Under the pieces are notes generated by a model. It saw only the letters and a list, made by a program, of their open reading frames with translations. It was not told the origin of the DNA and ran no database searches. The position numbers and the translations under genes are program-made. DNA of 64,000 nucleotides from Muribaculum gordoncarteri (GTDB taxonomy: Bacteria > Bacteroidota > Bacteroidia > Bacteroidales > Muribaculaceae), in assembly GCF_004803695.1 (NCBI RefSeq), contig NZ_CP039393.1:3242870-3306869 (forward strand). The letters run 5' to 3'. Shown here piece after piece: positions 26,546 to 34,998 of this stretch. Numbering within the stretch: the stretch's first letter is position 1; the number at the start of each line of letters is the position of its first letter.

Positions 26546-26580
26546 AAGTATTGATTATATAACTCTTTAGATAAAGCCAT
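26546..26580 (-). repeat. RIT-1 right terminal inverted repeat
   Basis: Its reverse complement (starting ATGGCTTTATCTAAAGAG) matches the left repeat at 23069-23103 in 33 of 35 positions. The last six bases, AGCCAT, are also the target copy at the junction with the interrupted 85-codon gene. Confidence 0.85.
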
Positions 26581-26816
26581 AGGTGGTGGCTGCCGTAGCC
26601 ATAGACGAAGTATCGGTCAAGGTCGTACTTGTCGGCAAAGTCGGCTACAATCTGCCGCAGGGTTTCCTCGCTGTCGGCATAGAGAATATGGTTTACAAAC
26701 TCTATGATGGTTTCGGCTATCTTATCATCAAAGATGATTGTCGGGTGTTCAAATGTTACATTCATAATCGGAGGATTTATGACCTGCGCCATTGCTGACG
26801 CAGGTCGGGTTAGACA

Positions 26817-28148
26817 TCATGCCGATATTACATCAGCGTTTTCGGATTTTTGATTTGCTCTCCTTGCAATCTTGTGGATATTTCTTTGCACAAGCGACAC
26901 TATGCGGTTGTGATACTTGGTGTCTTGATTATAAGCACCATGCGACTGCGAGATTATAAGGCGTTTGAGGTCTATCTCAATAGTTTCTAACCGTTTGTCA
27001 CCGATATGAGCCGACATCACAAGGGAATTGTTTTCTGCGTAATAGCCGTTGGTATATACGCAGTGGTGCATTATCTCGCCTTCGTTGTAGAAATCCTCGG
27101 CGGTCTGCAACACGGAAACCTCAATAAGTCCGTCAGAAAACACGAGGTCAAGGTATCGTGACATCCGTTGCGGATAGGTCTTTTTCGCTTCATCGTCTTT
27201 TCTCTGTCGGATTTGACGCTCTATCTCCGCATTTCGCTCTCGCTCAATCCTCACTTTTTCTTCACGCCGTTTCAGCAACTCCACAAGGCGGTTGTGTTCC
27301 GACCTAAGATTTTTGGGGCATAGATAGAGGGGGTTGTGAATGTCCATGCCGAGCCGTTCAAGAGTGTTGATATGGTCATACCATGTCGTAACATCTTTGA
27401 CTTTGTAATTGTGCCGCAGGCATATTCTTATGAGTTGCCAGCTGTCACGGCGGTATTGTGAGCGGTAGAGGTAGTATGACAATAACCCATACTGCCTTGT
27501 CTTTACAAGGGTTTCCACCTTGTTGTCGGACATCAGACCTTTCAGCAGGTCGTAGGGGTCTGTGTAGTGGAAGCCATTAAACCCGTTGCGTCTGATAATC
27601 GGCAGGACACGGCATTTGGGATATGTGGCGTATATGGGGATATTGTCGTAATTGGCGGTTCTGCTCCTAATCTCCATGTCGCTGTCAAAATTCCACGCAT
27701 CGCAGTATCGTGGCATAAAGCATTTTTTCCGTGCGATGTTCACCTCGTTGCCCTCGGCGTCAAACCAACGCTGCAACGCCTCGTTAACGATGTATTCAGC
27801 TTTTTCACCCTTACGGCTGCACCATTTAACGTATATCACTCTAATTACTTGAAAATTATCCCTTGTGGTAACAACCGCAAAGTGTGCCGTCTGCGTTGAT
27901 TTGCGTTTGAGCGAGTGGCTGACGGTGAGTTTTGCCCCACATTTCGGGCAACGGCATTTATTGCCACGCTTACCCTCCGCTGACCATTCGTGGGCACATT
28001 CGGAACATACCATAGAGCCGTTTTTGCCACGATAGGCGATGTGTTCAAAGCATTGCGAGTATGCCCATTGCTTTTGTGTCGCGGTTATGGGGCGCAGTGT
28101 GGCAGATAGTTTTACCACTTTCTTATGTAATGCTGTCTTGGGTTTCAT
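26817..28148 (-). CDS. pcfJ: PcfJ-like protein
   Basis: A 443-residue PcfJ-family protein, common on plasmids and conjugative elements. A zinc-ribbon-like pair (VCSECAHEW and CRCPKCGAKL) lies near residues 47-76. The C-terminal conserved block has EGEIMHHCVYTNGYY, then an ETIEIDLKRLIISQSHGAYN stretch around residues 360-415. The biochemical role is unknown. It lies 12 bases after pcfK, and both genes share the TTTACGACT-ATG leader, so they were one operon before RIT-2 entered pcfK. Confidence 0.82.
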   Translation of the reverse strand: MKPKTALHKKVVKLSATLRPITATQKQWAYSQCFEHIAYRGKNGSMVCSECAHEWSAEGKRGNKCRCPKCGAKLTVSHSLKRKSTQTAHFAVVTTRDNFQVIRVIYVKWCSRKGEKAEYIVNEALQRWFDAEGNEVNIARKKCFMPRYCDAWNFDSDMEIRSRTANYDNIPIYATYPKCRVLPIIRRNGFNGFHYTDPYDLLKGLMSDNKVETLVKTRQYGLLSYYLYRSQYRRDSWQLIRICLRHNYKVKDVTTWYDHINTLERLGMDIHNPLYLCPKNLRSEHNRLVELLKRREEKVRIERERNAEIERQIRQRKDDEAKKTYPQRMSRYLDLVFSDGLIEVSVLQTAEDFYNEGEIMHHCVYTNGYYAENNSLVMSAHIGDKRLETIEIDLKRLIISQSHGAYNQDTKYHNRIVSLVQRNIHKIARRANQKSENADVISA

Positions 28149-28467
28149 AGTCGTAAAGTGTTAGAGGTCAAAAAGACTGGGTTGTGCGATTTGGGGATTG
28201 TTCTCAGTTGCTTTCTTCTCGGTGGTCTTGGGTCTGCGCATTTTAGCCATTTCCTCGTCACGGAGTTTGTTGATGGCTTCCTGCCGTGCCTGTTCCTTTT
28301 CTTCTTCGGTGAGTTCCACAACGTGATTAACTACCACGTGGCAGTTGGTCGCTGTATTGCTTACCTCGATTTCCGGCTCATCCCAAAAGTGCATAGCCCA
28401 GCCGAAGATTTCATCGTCGGTAAAACCGCAACATCCGCTTTTCTTGACCTCTCCAATGATATAAGTC

Positions 28468-28596
28468 TTATGAGAAGCTTCTCATAACACCTATTATGAG
28501 TAGAGTCATATTATGAGAAGTATTATCCAGTACATTCTGTATTCTCTTTATTTTCAGTCAACTCCTTTCAGCACTTGACATAACAACTTCTCATAA
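28468..28596. repeat. RIT-2 left end: palindrome and TTATGAGAAG repeats
   Basis: TTATGAGAAGCTTCTCATAA (28468-28487) is a perfect 20-bp palindrome. The half-site TTATGAGAAG recurs at 28511-28520 and inverted at 28587-28596. At the right end it recurs at 33596-33605 and inverted at 33662-33671, there as part of a perfect 15-bp inverted repeat (TTATGAGAAGTCCAT, 33596-33610 and 33657-33671). These are the likely recombinase binding sites. The terminal repeat proper is 28490-28521. Confidence 0.75.
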
Positions 28597-28643
28597 CTAT
28601 ATTTGCCACGGGTAATATTACCCTATAACACAATGGTAAATGT

Positions 28644-29888
28644 ATGAAAGAAGAGAATCTACAGCATCTCATTTCGAGATGTGAGGCTTTTCTCCGAGAC
28701 TCTCGCTATGCTGCCATATCCATACGGAATAATGTCCGACGATGGAACAGTGGCATAGCACAGTATCTGAAGAGAAAGGGCCTTGACGATTATTCACCTC
28801 CTTTGGGGGATGAATATCTATGTTCCATACAGGCCCTTGGTATATATACTGAGGGAACTGTAAACGAATATCGAAGATCTGTCCGGATGCTTAATGATAT
28901 GCTTTTGCTCGGGCATATCAGAAGATCAAGCAAAGTTCCTGTGAAATATGACTTTAGCGGAGCGATTGGCATGGAAATGCTGAAGTTTATAGATTCACAG
29001 AGACGTTTGCGCAGAGCCGAAAAGACGATTGCCCATCATCAGCGCAATCTAAGCTATTTCCTTGAATATCTGGTTCAAGGTAAGTCTCTCACACATCCTA
29101 TGAAGATAACAGAAGGGGACATTGTGGCTTATATTGAAGCTTGCTCTAATAAAGTAAGCGCAAGATATTCAATCAGAATGCTTATGTCTTTCTGGTATAA
29201 GCATGGGGTAGTCGCAAATGACTTCGATGAGTTTTTTCGTGCTTTCAAAGTCAGGTGCAAAGAGAGAATCCCTTCGTTCTATTCATCTGAAGATGTCGTA
29301 AAAATCGAGGAATCCGTCAATCGCAACAGCGCTCTCGGAAAAAGAGACTATGCAATCATCCTATTGGCTTCAAGACTCGGACTCCGTGCGTCAGATATAT
29401 CCACGTTGACTTTTGATGAGATAGACTGGGAGAGCAATCTTATCAGAAAAAAGATGGTAAAGACCGGCAATTTCATAGAGTTGCCACTTCTGCCAGAGGT
29501 CGGAAATGCCATAATAGACTATCTTAAGAATGGTCGTCCGAAATCATCGGCTGTGAATTTGTTCATACTGCACAGACCTCCATATACCTCCCTAACTGCC
29601 TATGCAGTATGCAGCCAAATAAACAGGCTGATCACACTCAGTGGAGTGAATGTCACGGGGAAGCATCATGGCCTACATTCACTCAGACACTCTCTTGCCT
29701 CGGCGCTTCTAAAACAATCAACGCCGATAGAAACCATCTCCGAGGTGCTTGGACATCAGAGTTGTCAGTCGACTATGAGCTATCTGTCCATAGACATGGA
29801 ATCGCTCCGGCAATGTGCACTTGAAGTACCGCTTGTTCCGGACACATTCTATAATCAGAAAGGAGGGGTATTTTATGAGCGACACTGA
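28644..29888 (+). CDS. RIT-2 recombinase A (tyrosine recombinase)
   Basis: A 414-residue recombinase homologous along its length to RIT-1 recombinase A. Motifs are ASRLGLRASDISTL, HGLHSLRHSLASALL and LGHQSCQSTMSYLSID, so the catalytic set is complete. It overlaps the start of recombinase B by 14 bases. Confidence 0.9.
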   Translation: MKEENLQHLISRCEAFLRDSRYAAISIRNNVRRWNSGIAQYLKRKGLDDYSPPLGDEYLCSIQALGIYTEGTVNEYRRSVRMLNDMLLLGHIRRSSKVPVKYDFSGAIGMEMLKFIDSQRRLRRAEKTIAHHQRNLSYFLEYLVQGKSLTHPMKITEGDIVAYIEACSNKVSARYSIRMLMSFWYKHGVVANDFDEFFRAFKVRCKERIPSFYSSEDVVKIEESVNRNSALGKRDYAIILLASRLGLRASDISTLTFDEIDWESNLIRKKMVKTGNFIELPLLPEVGNAIIDYLKNGRPKSSAVNLFILHRPPYTSLTAYAVCSQINRLITLSGVNVTGKHHGLHSLRHSLASALLKQSTPIETISEVLGHQSCQSTMSYLSIDMESLRQCALEVPLVPDTFYNQKGGVFYERH

Positions 29889-30097
29889 TTATAAAAGCGT
29901 TCTGGCTCCATATATGGCTCAACTTATGGAAATGGAGCGTGCCGCAGGCGCAGTCAACACGCATCTTCCCGGGACCTTGAAAGCCTTTGATGATTTTGCC
30001 TGCTCTTATGGCCTGAAAGACACATCTGTGAGTGAGAGTTTTATTACCGACTGGCTCAAAACAAGGATTAACGAGAGTGAAAGAACTGTCTATAACA

Positions 30098-31793
30098 GGG
30101 ATATTCAGTTAATGGCTTGATTTATCAAGCTGAAAATGGAGCGTGGTCGCCCTATGGCGGTGCTGTTTTGATTATGAGGGCAAATTTTCAATTCTCGGCG
30201 ATAAAATATGACATTTCGGACAAATAGGGATACACTGATTCGCCTCCGATGTGCTTCGGAGATGAGATGACAGTATGATTTTTCACGCTCGCTGTTTTTG
30301 TAACTGCTTCTCTTTTTCTTCGATGGCGAGTTGTCGGGCGGCAAGTGTTGCGGCGTTTGCCATGTGGATGCCGAAAAAGAGCAGCAGGGTTTCGCTGCGG
30401 GAGTTGCGTGCCGCTATCCGGCCAACGCTGTAGTGTTGTTTCTGATTACCGAAACTGCCCTCCATGGCGGTAGAGCGCAGTGTCCCGATTATTCGTCGGG
30501 CTGTGCTTATGTCAGCATCTTCATCCTTGGGCTTCGGGCCTTTGCGGACAAAACAGGTCGTCATGCCGTTTTCGGTGCAATACCGCCGGTTGTCGTTGTT
30601 GGCATAGATGGTGTCTGCCCCTACCCTGGTCACTTTGATACCGGTCAGTTCCTGTTGATATTCAATACACTCCTGTAATCTCACGCCCTCGTTGAAGGCT
30701 TCGAAGGAATGGTGTTCGATGAATGAAATTCCGTCAATCTGGATGTTGTTGACCTTGACTCCGAACTCCACTCGCTTGTTCTCCTTGCCTCTGACAATAG
30801 GACGGATGTACGGACGGTCTATGCTGACGATACGGTGTTTCACCTCCTTTTTCTGAGCAAGTGCGCTCTGCTGGCGATACACCTCTTTTAATGCACTGAG
30901 ACGCTTGCTTTGCTCTGCGGTGAGCGTGATGTCAACGGTGTGTATCTTGCAGATTCTGTTCCATTGACCTATCTGTTTGGAAAGCAGGCCGAGCAATCGA
31001 CGGCGGAGTTTGGCGGTTGCCGCCCTGGTGTGCTTGCGATGCTTGGCATAGGTGAGTCTGTCGCGGTCAATATCACGATACTTGTTGCGTGGCAACCGTT
31101 CCTTCAACGCCTTGCAGGTCTTTTTTATAAGTGATTGAATCCACTCGCAGCATTCCCACAACAGCTTTACATCTGTCGGGAATCGCAGATGGCTCTCGTA
31201 ACAGGTGGCGTCGGTCAGGCACAGGTTCTTGTCTTTTAACAAACCGCCCCACTTGTCATACAGCAATTTCTGTAGTTCTTTGATATCAAGAGCTCCGGCT
31301 ATACGCTGACGGATAGCACTGACTATCTTGCCGTTCTTTATGGGGTTGGCCGGATCTATGAGCACCCCGCAGAACATCTGTATGTGTATACTGCCGTTGA
31401 GCATCTCGATCAGGCCGTCATCCGACTGTCCGGTATATGGCTTGAGAAACATCAGCGCCACCTCTCCCTCCGGCGGGAACATCGGAGTGTTGCCCTGAGG
31501 ATGCGTTTTGGGAAAATGCGAACGGATTTTCTCTGCCAGTTCTTTCAATGGCAATTGCGCATGGATGCGCCCGAGCTCGCTTACGGCAAAACTCTCGCGA
31601 TATTTTTGCATGAAATCGAACTCGGTAAACGGCAACGTGGCCGTAATCTCGGATATTTTTCGTAACTTCACGTACAATTATTTTAAGAATTACCCCGAAT
31701 AAGCCCGTGATGGGTCCATCGGGGGTTCATTGTAAAGTTACAAAATATCTACGACTTTGGCAAACAATTAGTTGGCAATTAACTGAGTATCCC
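30098..31793 (-). mobile_element. 1,696-bp IS (DDE transposase) inside RIT-2
   Basis: The ends are GGGATATTCAGTTAAT and, inverted, GGGATACTCAGTTAAT, 15 of 16 matching. A 7-bp target duplication TATAACA flanks it (30091-30097 and 31794-31800). One transposase gene is present on the minus strand. Size, duplication length and the DUF772-plus-DDE transposase are compatible with the ISDol1 group of ISNCY or an IS5-like relative; the family is not settled. Confidence 0.85.
30283..31677 (-). CDS. IS transposase (DUF772/DDE type)
   Basis: A 464-residue transposase. The N-terminal DUF772-like part (MFPPEGEVALMFLKPYTGQS; MFCGVLIDPANPI) is followed by a DDE nuclease core with KNLCLTDATCYESHLRFPTD, then VRLQECIEYQQELTGIKVTR and GADTIYANNDNRRYCTENG. 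A C-terminal FGNQKQHYSVGRIAARN segment holds the expected final glutamate region (MEGSFGNQK). The frame is intact and the gene fills most of the IS, so the element may be active. Confidence 0.85.
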   Translation of the reverse strand: MYVKLRKISEITATLPFTEFDFMQKYRESFAVSELGRIHAQLPLKELAEKIRSHFPKTHPQGNTPMFPPEGEVALMFLKPYTGQSDDGLIEMLNGSIHIQMFCGVLIDPANPIKNGKIVSAIRQRIAGALDIKELQKLLYDKWGGLLKDKNLCLTDATCYESHLRFPTDVKLLWECCEWIQSLIKKTCKALKERLPRNKYRDIDRDRLTYAKHRKHTRAATAKLRRRLLGLLSKQIGQWNRICKIHTVDITLTAEQSKRLSALKEVYRQQSALAQKKEVKHRIVSIDRPYIRPIVRGKENKRVEFGVKVNNIQIDGISFIEHHSFEAFNEGVRLQECIEYQQELTGIKVTRVGADTIYANNDNRRYCTENGMTTCFVRKGPKPKDEDADISTARRIIGTLRSTAMEGSFGNQKQHYSVGRIAARNSRSETLLLFFGIHMANAATLAARQLAIEEKEKQLQKQRA

Positions 31794-32562
31794 TATAACA
31801 AAGTCTCGGTCTGGAGAAAACTTCTTACTCTGATGAATCGCAGAGGTTGTAAATGCTATGTCCCCAGAGCTATGAGAAGACCTCATAGCACGTTTACGCC
31901 ATACGTGTTCACGGAATCAGAACTTTCATCCATATGGATGGAAATAGACCGCCAAAGAGCACACAAGAACAACGCCGACTCCCCACTCATGGCGCTCCCT
32001 GCCATTTACCGGCTTTTATACAGTGCCGGTCTAAGAATGGGCGAAGCTCTTTCAATCAGGAATAAGGACGTCAACCTGCAGGACGGCACAATACTCATAC
32101 ACGCCACAAAAAGAGAGGCGGAGAGAATAATAGCCCTTCATGACACCATGAAGGACATACTCCGAGACTACATCGAGTGCAGGAACCGAATGCCGCTGTC
32201 CAGACTCACAAATCCGGAACATCACCTGTTTGTAAAGCTGGACGGTACTCCCGTCACGGATAAGGCTGTGTACGCCAACTTCAGAAGTCTGTTGAGAAAA
32301 TGCGGGATACAATATGGTGGTCGTTCCAGAGGTCCATGTGTCCACTCTCTGCGACATACCTATGCGGTACATGCTTTGGCGAACATGACCAGAAAAGGCA
32401 TGAATATCTATGCGGCACTTCCTGTTTTGTCTGCAAGCATGGGACACCATTCCCTGGAAGCCACTGAATATTATGTGCGTCTTACTCGGAACACATATGC
32501 CGACATCGAAAGAAACAGCTCTGCGATTAACGCGTTTGTCTATCCATCTAAATCAAAGAGCC

Positions 32563-33591
32563 ATGATGACTGAGACAGACTTTGCAAACCGGTTAAGCTC
32601 ATTTATGAGCGAGTATCTCCCTCATGACCGTAATGTGAGCAAGCACACGCTGGCCTCGTATAAGGTGGCATTTATCGACTTCATAATCTTTATGGAAAAG
32701 CAAAAGTCTGTAAATGTCAACCGTGTTATGCTCAAGCATATAACAAGGGAAAACATACTCGATTATCTCCACTGGATAGAGACTGAGAAAGGCATCAGTC
32801 TTGCAACACGCAATTATCGGTTGGCTGCGGTGAAGTCTTTCTGTCGGTTTTTAATGTATAAAGATGTCGATCGCATGGCTCAATGGCAGAATATTATGTC
32901 CATACCTAAGGCCAAAACAGAAAAAAAGGCGTTGGAGTATCTTACTCCTGAGGGTATAAAGCTTATTCTCGAACAGCCGGATCAATCGACCTCAATGGGG
33001 CGCCGACATCTTGCACTTCTGGCTCTGATGTACGATACCGCTGCAAGAGTGCAGGAAATGGCAGACTTAATCGTCGGCAGTCTTCGCATTCAGTCGGAAC
33101 CATATACAATTAAAATAGTAGGCAAAGGGAACAAAGCCCGTATAGTACCACTCTCAAAGGAACAAGTATCTCTGATTAAACAGTATATGTCCGAAAATCA
33201 GAAATTGCTCGTTTCTCATACATCGCCTTTGTTCCAAAACTCCAGAGGCGAAAAACTTACAAGAGAAGGAATCGCCTACATACTAAAAAGATATGCAGAC
33301 ATGGCAAGACATCTGAATCCGGGGCTGATACCGCAAAGAATAAGCCCGCACTGCATAAGACACAGCAGAGCCATGCACCTTCTTCATAAAGGAGCCATGC
33401 ATATCGTAGACCTTAGGGACTTCCTCGGCCATGCTTCGATAGTCACTACCGGAGTATATGCGAGAGCAGACTCCAAAGCCAAACGGGAAGCTTTGGAGCA
33501 AGCTTATAAAGGTGCAACATCTGAAATGTCAGAAAGAGAATGGGAAAATGACAAAAACCTGTTGACCTGGCTTAAACAGCTGGGGCACTAA
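32563..33591 (+). CDS. RIT-2 recombinase C (tyrosine recombinase)
   Basis: A 342-residue XerC/D-like recombinase, counterpart of RIT-1 recombinase C. The open frame starts further upstream, but ATG codons at 32563 and 32566 overlap the end of recombinase B by about 10 bases and match the RIT-1 start. Catalytic motifs are DTAARVQEMADLI, ISPHCIRHSRAMHLL and LGHASIVTTGVYARAD. Confidence 0.88.
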   Translation: MMTETDFANRLSSFMSEYLPHDRNVSKHTLASYKVAFIDFIIFMEKQKSVNVNRVMLKHITRENILDYLHWIETEKGISLATRNYRLAAVKSFCRFLMYKDVDRMAQWQNIMSIPKAKTEKKALEYLTPEGIKLILEQPDQSTSMGRRHLALLALMYDTAARVQEMADLIVGSLRIQSEPYTIKIVGKGNKARIVPLSKEQVSLIKQYMSENQKLLVSHTSPLFQNSRGEKLTREGIAYILKRYADMARHLNPGLIPQRISPHCIRHSRAMHLLHKGAMHIVDLRDFLGHASIVTTGVYARADSKAKREALEQAYKGATSEMSEREWENDKNLLTWLKQLGH

Positions 33592-33660
33592 ATCTTTATG
33601 AGAAGTCCATCTGATAAGTAGCCAAGATAGACATCTGGATATCAAGCCGCTTTGAAATGG

Positions 33661-33692
33661 ACTTCTCATAACATATCTCTACTCATAATAGG
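33661..33692 (-). repeat. RIT-2 right terminal inverted repeat
   Basis: Its reverse complement begins CCTATTATGAGTAGAG and matches 28490-28521 in 29 of 32 positions. The outermost bases already belong to the pcfK target. Confidence 0.8.
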
Positions 33693-33842
33693 CGCAACAC
33701 TGTTCCATCGTCTTGGAGGGATTTGCCAGCCTTACCGCTACAAGAGGGTCGTTCTCAGCCCTTGCCATAAGATATTGGGCGATTGTGTCTTGGAACGCTT
33801 GTGTTCCTTTCACTGTGTTCATTGCCATAGTCGTAAATGTTT

Positions 33843-34058
33843 TTAGAGTGTCGTTATCCAATAGATTATCCCTATTGCGGTGAGTATGGATATTAGCCAG
33901 CCTACACCTCGGAATATCGGTTTGAGTATCGCCCAAAGGAGCAACCCGACAATCGCCGTTATCGCCAACCCCACCACCTTAGCCGCCTTTTTTAATGCGG
34001 TATGAGCTGGTGATGATGTGAAGCTCGGATTTTTGATATGTCTGTCGTTCAGTGTCAT
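33843..34058 (-). CDS. 71-residue two-span membrane protein
   Basis: The ATG at 34058 gives MTLNDRHIKN, then two hydrophobic segments (VVGLAITAIVGLLLWAIL and VGWLISILTAIGIIYWITTL). The frame is open 40 codons further upstream, but that stretch is not protein-like. It is the first gene of the accessory operon, 14 bases upstream of pcfK. A related start sequence lies inverted at 34312. Function unknown. Confidence 0.6.
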   Translation of the reverse strand: MTLNDRHIKNPSFTSSPAHTALKKAAKVVGLAITAIVGLLLWAILKPIFRGVGWLISILTAIGIIYWITTL

Positions 34059-34335
34059 AAAGCGATATTTTTTTAATGCGTATAATCGCTGTTTGAAGTT
34101 TGTTCGCTCGTTGACCACAAGGCACGACGGGAGAAAAAGGGGTGTTCGGCACTTGCCCGAAAAAATACTACCGACCAACGGGAGCTGTGGAGATTTTTTC
34201 AGGCGAATGCAAAGGAATACCCCGTCCCGGCGTGTTCATCAACTCCGAGCGAACAGACTTTGAACTATGATTATAATCCGCACGAAACATAGAGCTGGCA
34301 TCGCCCCGGTGGGTGACACTGAACGACAGACATAC
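34036..34335. repeat. Diverged inverted duplication of a gene start and its upstream region
   Basis: GTCTGTCGTTCAGTGTCA near 34040 recurs inverted as TGACACTGAACGACAGAC near 34313. Further in, TGTTCGCTCG (34102-34111) recurs inverted as CGAGCGAACA (34246-34255). The arms hold the start and upstream region of the 71-residue gene and a plus-strand look-alike. The latter would read MTLNDRHTENAIRKK if GTG at 34312 is used, and runs 34 codons. I see no other gene between 34059 and 34998 beyond GC-rich inverted-repeat sequence. Confidence 0.5.
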
Positions 34336-34968
34336 AGAAAATGCTATCCGTAAGAAAATAAGCAATGTCCATAACCATTTCCGAAAACTAATGTATGTCA
34401 TACTTTCTCACCGATGATAATGTCTGTACTTTTATTAGAAACTGCTATGACAGCCCCGGATAAGGCAATGTATGTGTCGGGGACGACCCCGGAATTTATG
34501 GAGGGATCGTAAGCGACACGTTCTTTGCCGCCGTGGGCCGTATCAAACGGAGAGTGGCGCGGCGGCTCAAATTCCATATTAAGGAGCAGGCGTTAAGAAC
34601 AAGGGCTGTCGATTAGAAGTCTTGTGTGTGCGACAAGCCTGTCGCAATCTCACAAGGCGTATGAGGCAGCCGGTGTTCCGCCGGCTCCCATAGTCGGCGT
34701 GCGGTCGGAGGGTGTCAGTGAAGCCTGCTTCGCCGTCACCATCTGACGGCATAGCCGACGACAACACCGTGAGCCGTCACGCCTCTCGCAGTTTCCGCAG
34801 TGCTTCCCTATTGAGATGAGAGTTTTGTGCTCTAATCTGATTTACGTTTGTATTCCATAAATCCTGTAAATTTGCAGTAAATTCGGAATGGAAAACGGAC
34901 AATCATTCTTAAATGCTCATTTACGCAGTGCGTGAACTATAAGGTGACTGAATCTCAATATATTTTTG

Positions 34969-34976
34969 TAACTTTG
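34969..34976 (+). promoter_or_regulatory. Promoter -7 box for the AlbA_2 gene
   Basis: TAACTTTG, a perfect Bacteroidota -7 box, lies 22 bases before the ATG at 34999. No clear TTTG box lies 20 bases upstream, so it may need an activator. Confidence 0.5.
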
Positions 34977-34998
34977 CATATACAATCCCACTGAATTT

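Larger units (their letters stand above)
23043..26580 (+). mobile_element. RIT-1: recombinase-in-trio element
   Basis: Three overlapping or adjacent tyrosine recombinase genes are enclosed by 35-bp terminal inverted repeats (23069-23103 and 26546-26580, 33 of 35 matching). The left end also carries a 20-bp perfect palindrome. The hexamer AGCCAT occurs at both junctions (23043-23048 and 26575-26580), consistent with a 6-bp target duplication or crossover core. The size, about 3.53 kb, equals that of RIT-2 without its IS. The element is visibly more AT-rich than its host and carries no cargo. Confidence 0.85.
22976..26765 (-). pseudogene. 85-residue accessory protein, split by RIT-1
   Basis: The N-terminal part lies at 26765 down to about 26575 (MNVTFEHPTIIFDDK ... 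YFVYGYGSHHL). The C-terminal part lies at 23048 down to 22976 (WLKQREITNPD ... YRILIVEY, TAA stop). Joining the halves at the shared AGCCAT removes the 3.5-kb element and gives one uninterrupted 85-codon frame, placed 12 bases before the DUF3873 gene and directly downstream of pcfJ. The present N-terminal fragment runs on into the element and stops after 12 foreign residues. Function of the intact protein is unknown. Confidence 0.8.
29875..32573 (+). pseudogene. RIT-2 recombinase B, interrupted by a 1.7-kb IS
   Basis: The 5' part is 29875-30097 and the 3' part 31801-32573. Removing the IS and one TATAACA copy gives an uninterrupted 331-residue tyrosine recombinase. Across the junction the frame reads SERTVYNKVSVWRKLL. 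The catalytic motifs SAGLRMGEALSIRN, VHSLRHTYAVHAL and MGHHSLEATEYYVRLT are all in the 3' part. In its present state the N-terminal fragment stops inside the IS, so the trio is probably defective. Confidence 0.88.
28464..33690 (+). mobile_element. RIT-2: second recombinase-in-trio element, interrupted by an IS
   Basis: Three plus-strand tyrosine recombinase genes correspond one to one with those of RIT-1 but are clearly diverged. Inverted repeats lie at 28490-28521 and 33661-33692 (29 of 32 matching). ATA is present at both junctions (28461-28463 and 33688-33690). Without the inserted IS and its 7-bp duplication the element is 3,524 bases, almost exactly the size of RIT-1. It sits inside pcfK in the opposite orientation. 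Confidence 0.85.
28161..33828 (-). pseudogene. pcfK: pcfK, split by RIT-2
   Basis: The N-terminal 46 codons lie at 33828 down to 33691 (KGTQAFQDTIAQYLMARAEN ... SKTMEQCCA). The C-terminal 100 codons lie at 28463 down to 28161 (YIIGEVKKSGCCGFTDDEIF ... QPSLFDL). Joining them at ATA restores a 146-residue PcfK-like protein with the expected junction CCAYIIGEVKKSGCCGF and WAMHFWDE further on. In the present sequence both halves end inside the element, so PcfK is probably lost. PcfK and PcfJ are usually paired; their roles are unknown. Confidence 0.85.

Noticed and set aside
28468..28596. Repeated TTATGAGAAG motif considered as a CRISPR-like array
   Set aside because: Copies are few, in both orientations, unevenly spaced, and tied to the RIT ends; no cas genes nearby.
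34401..34998. Possible RteR-like small RNA or regulatory RNA in the GC-rich inverted-repeat stretch
   Set aside because: Hairpins are present but no promoter-terminator pair or known sequence could be recognised.
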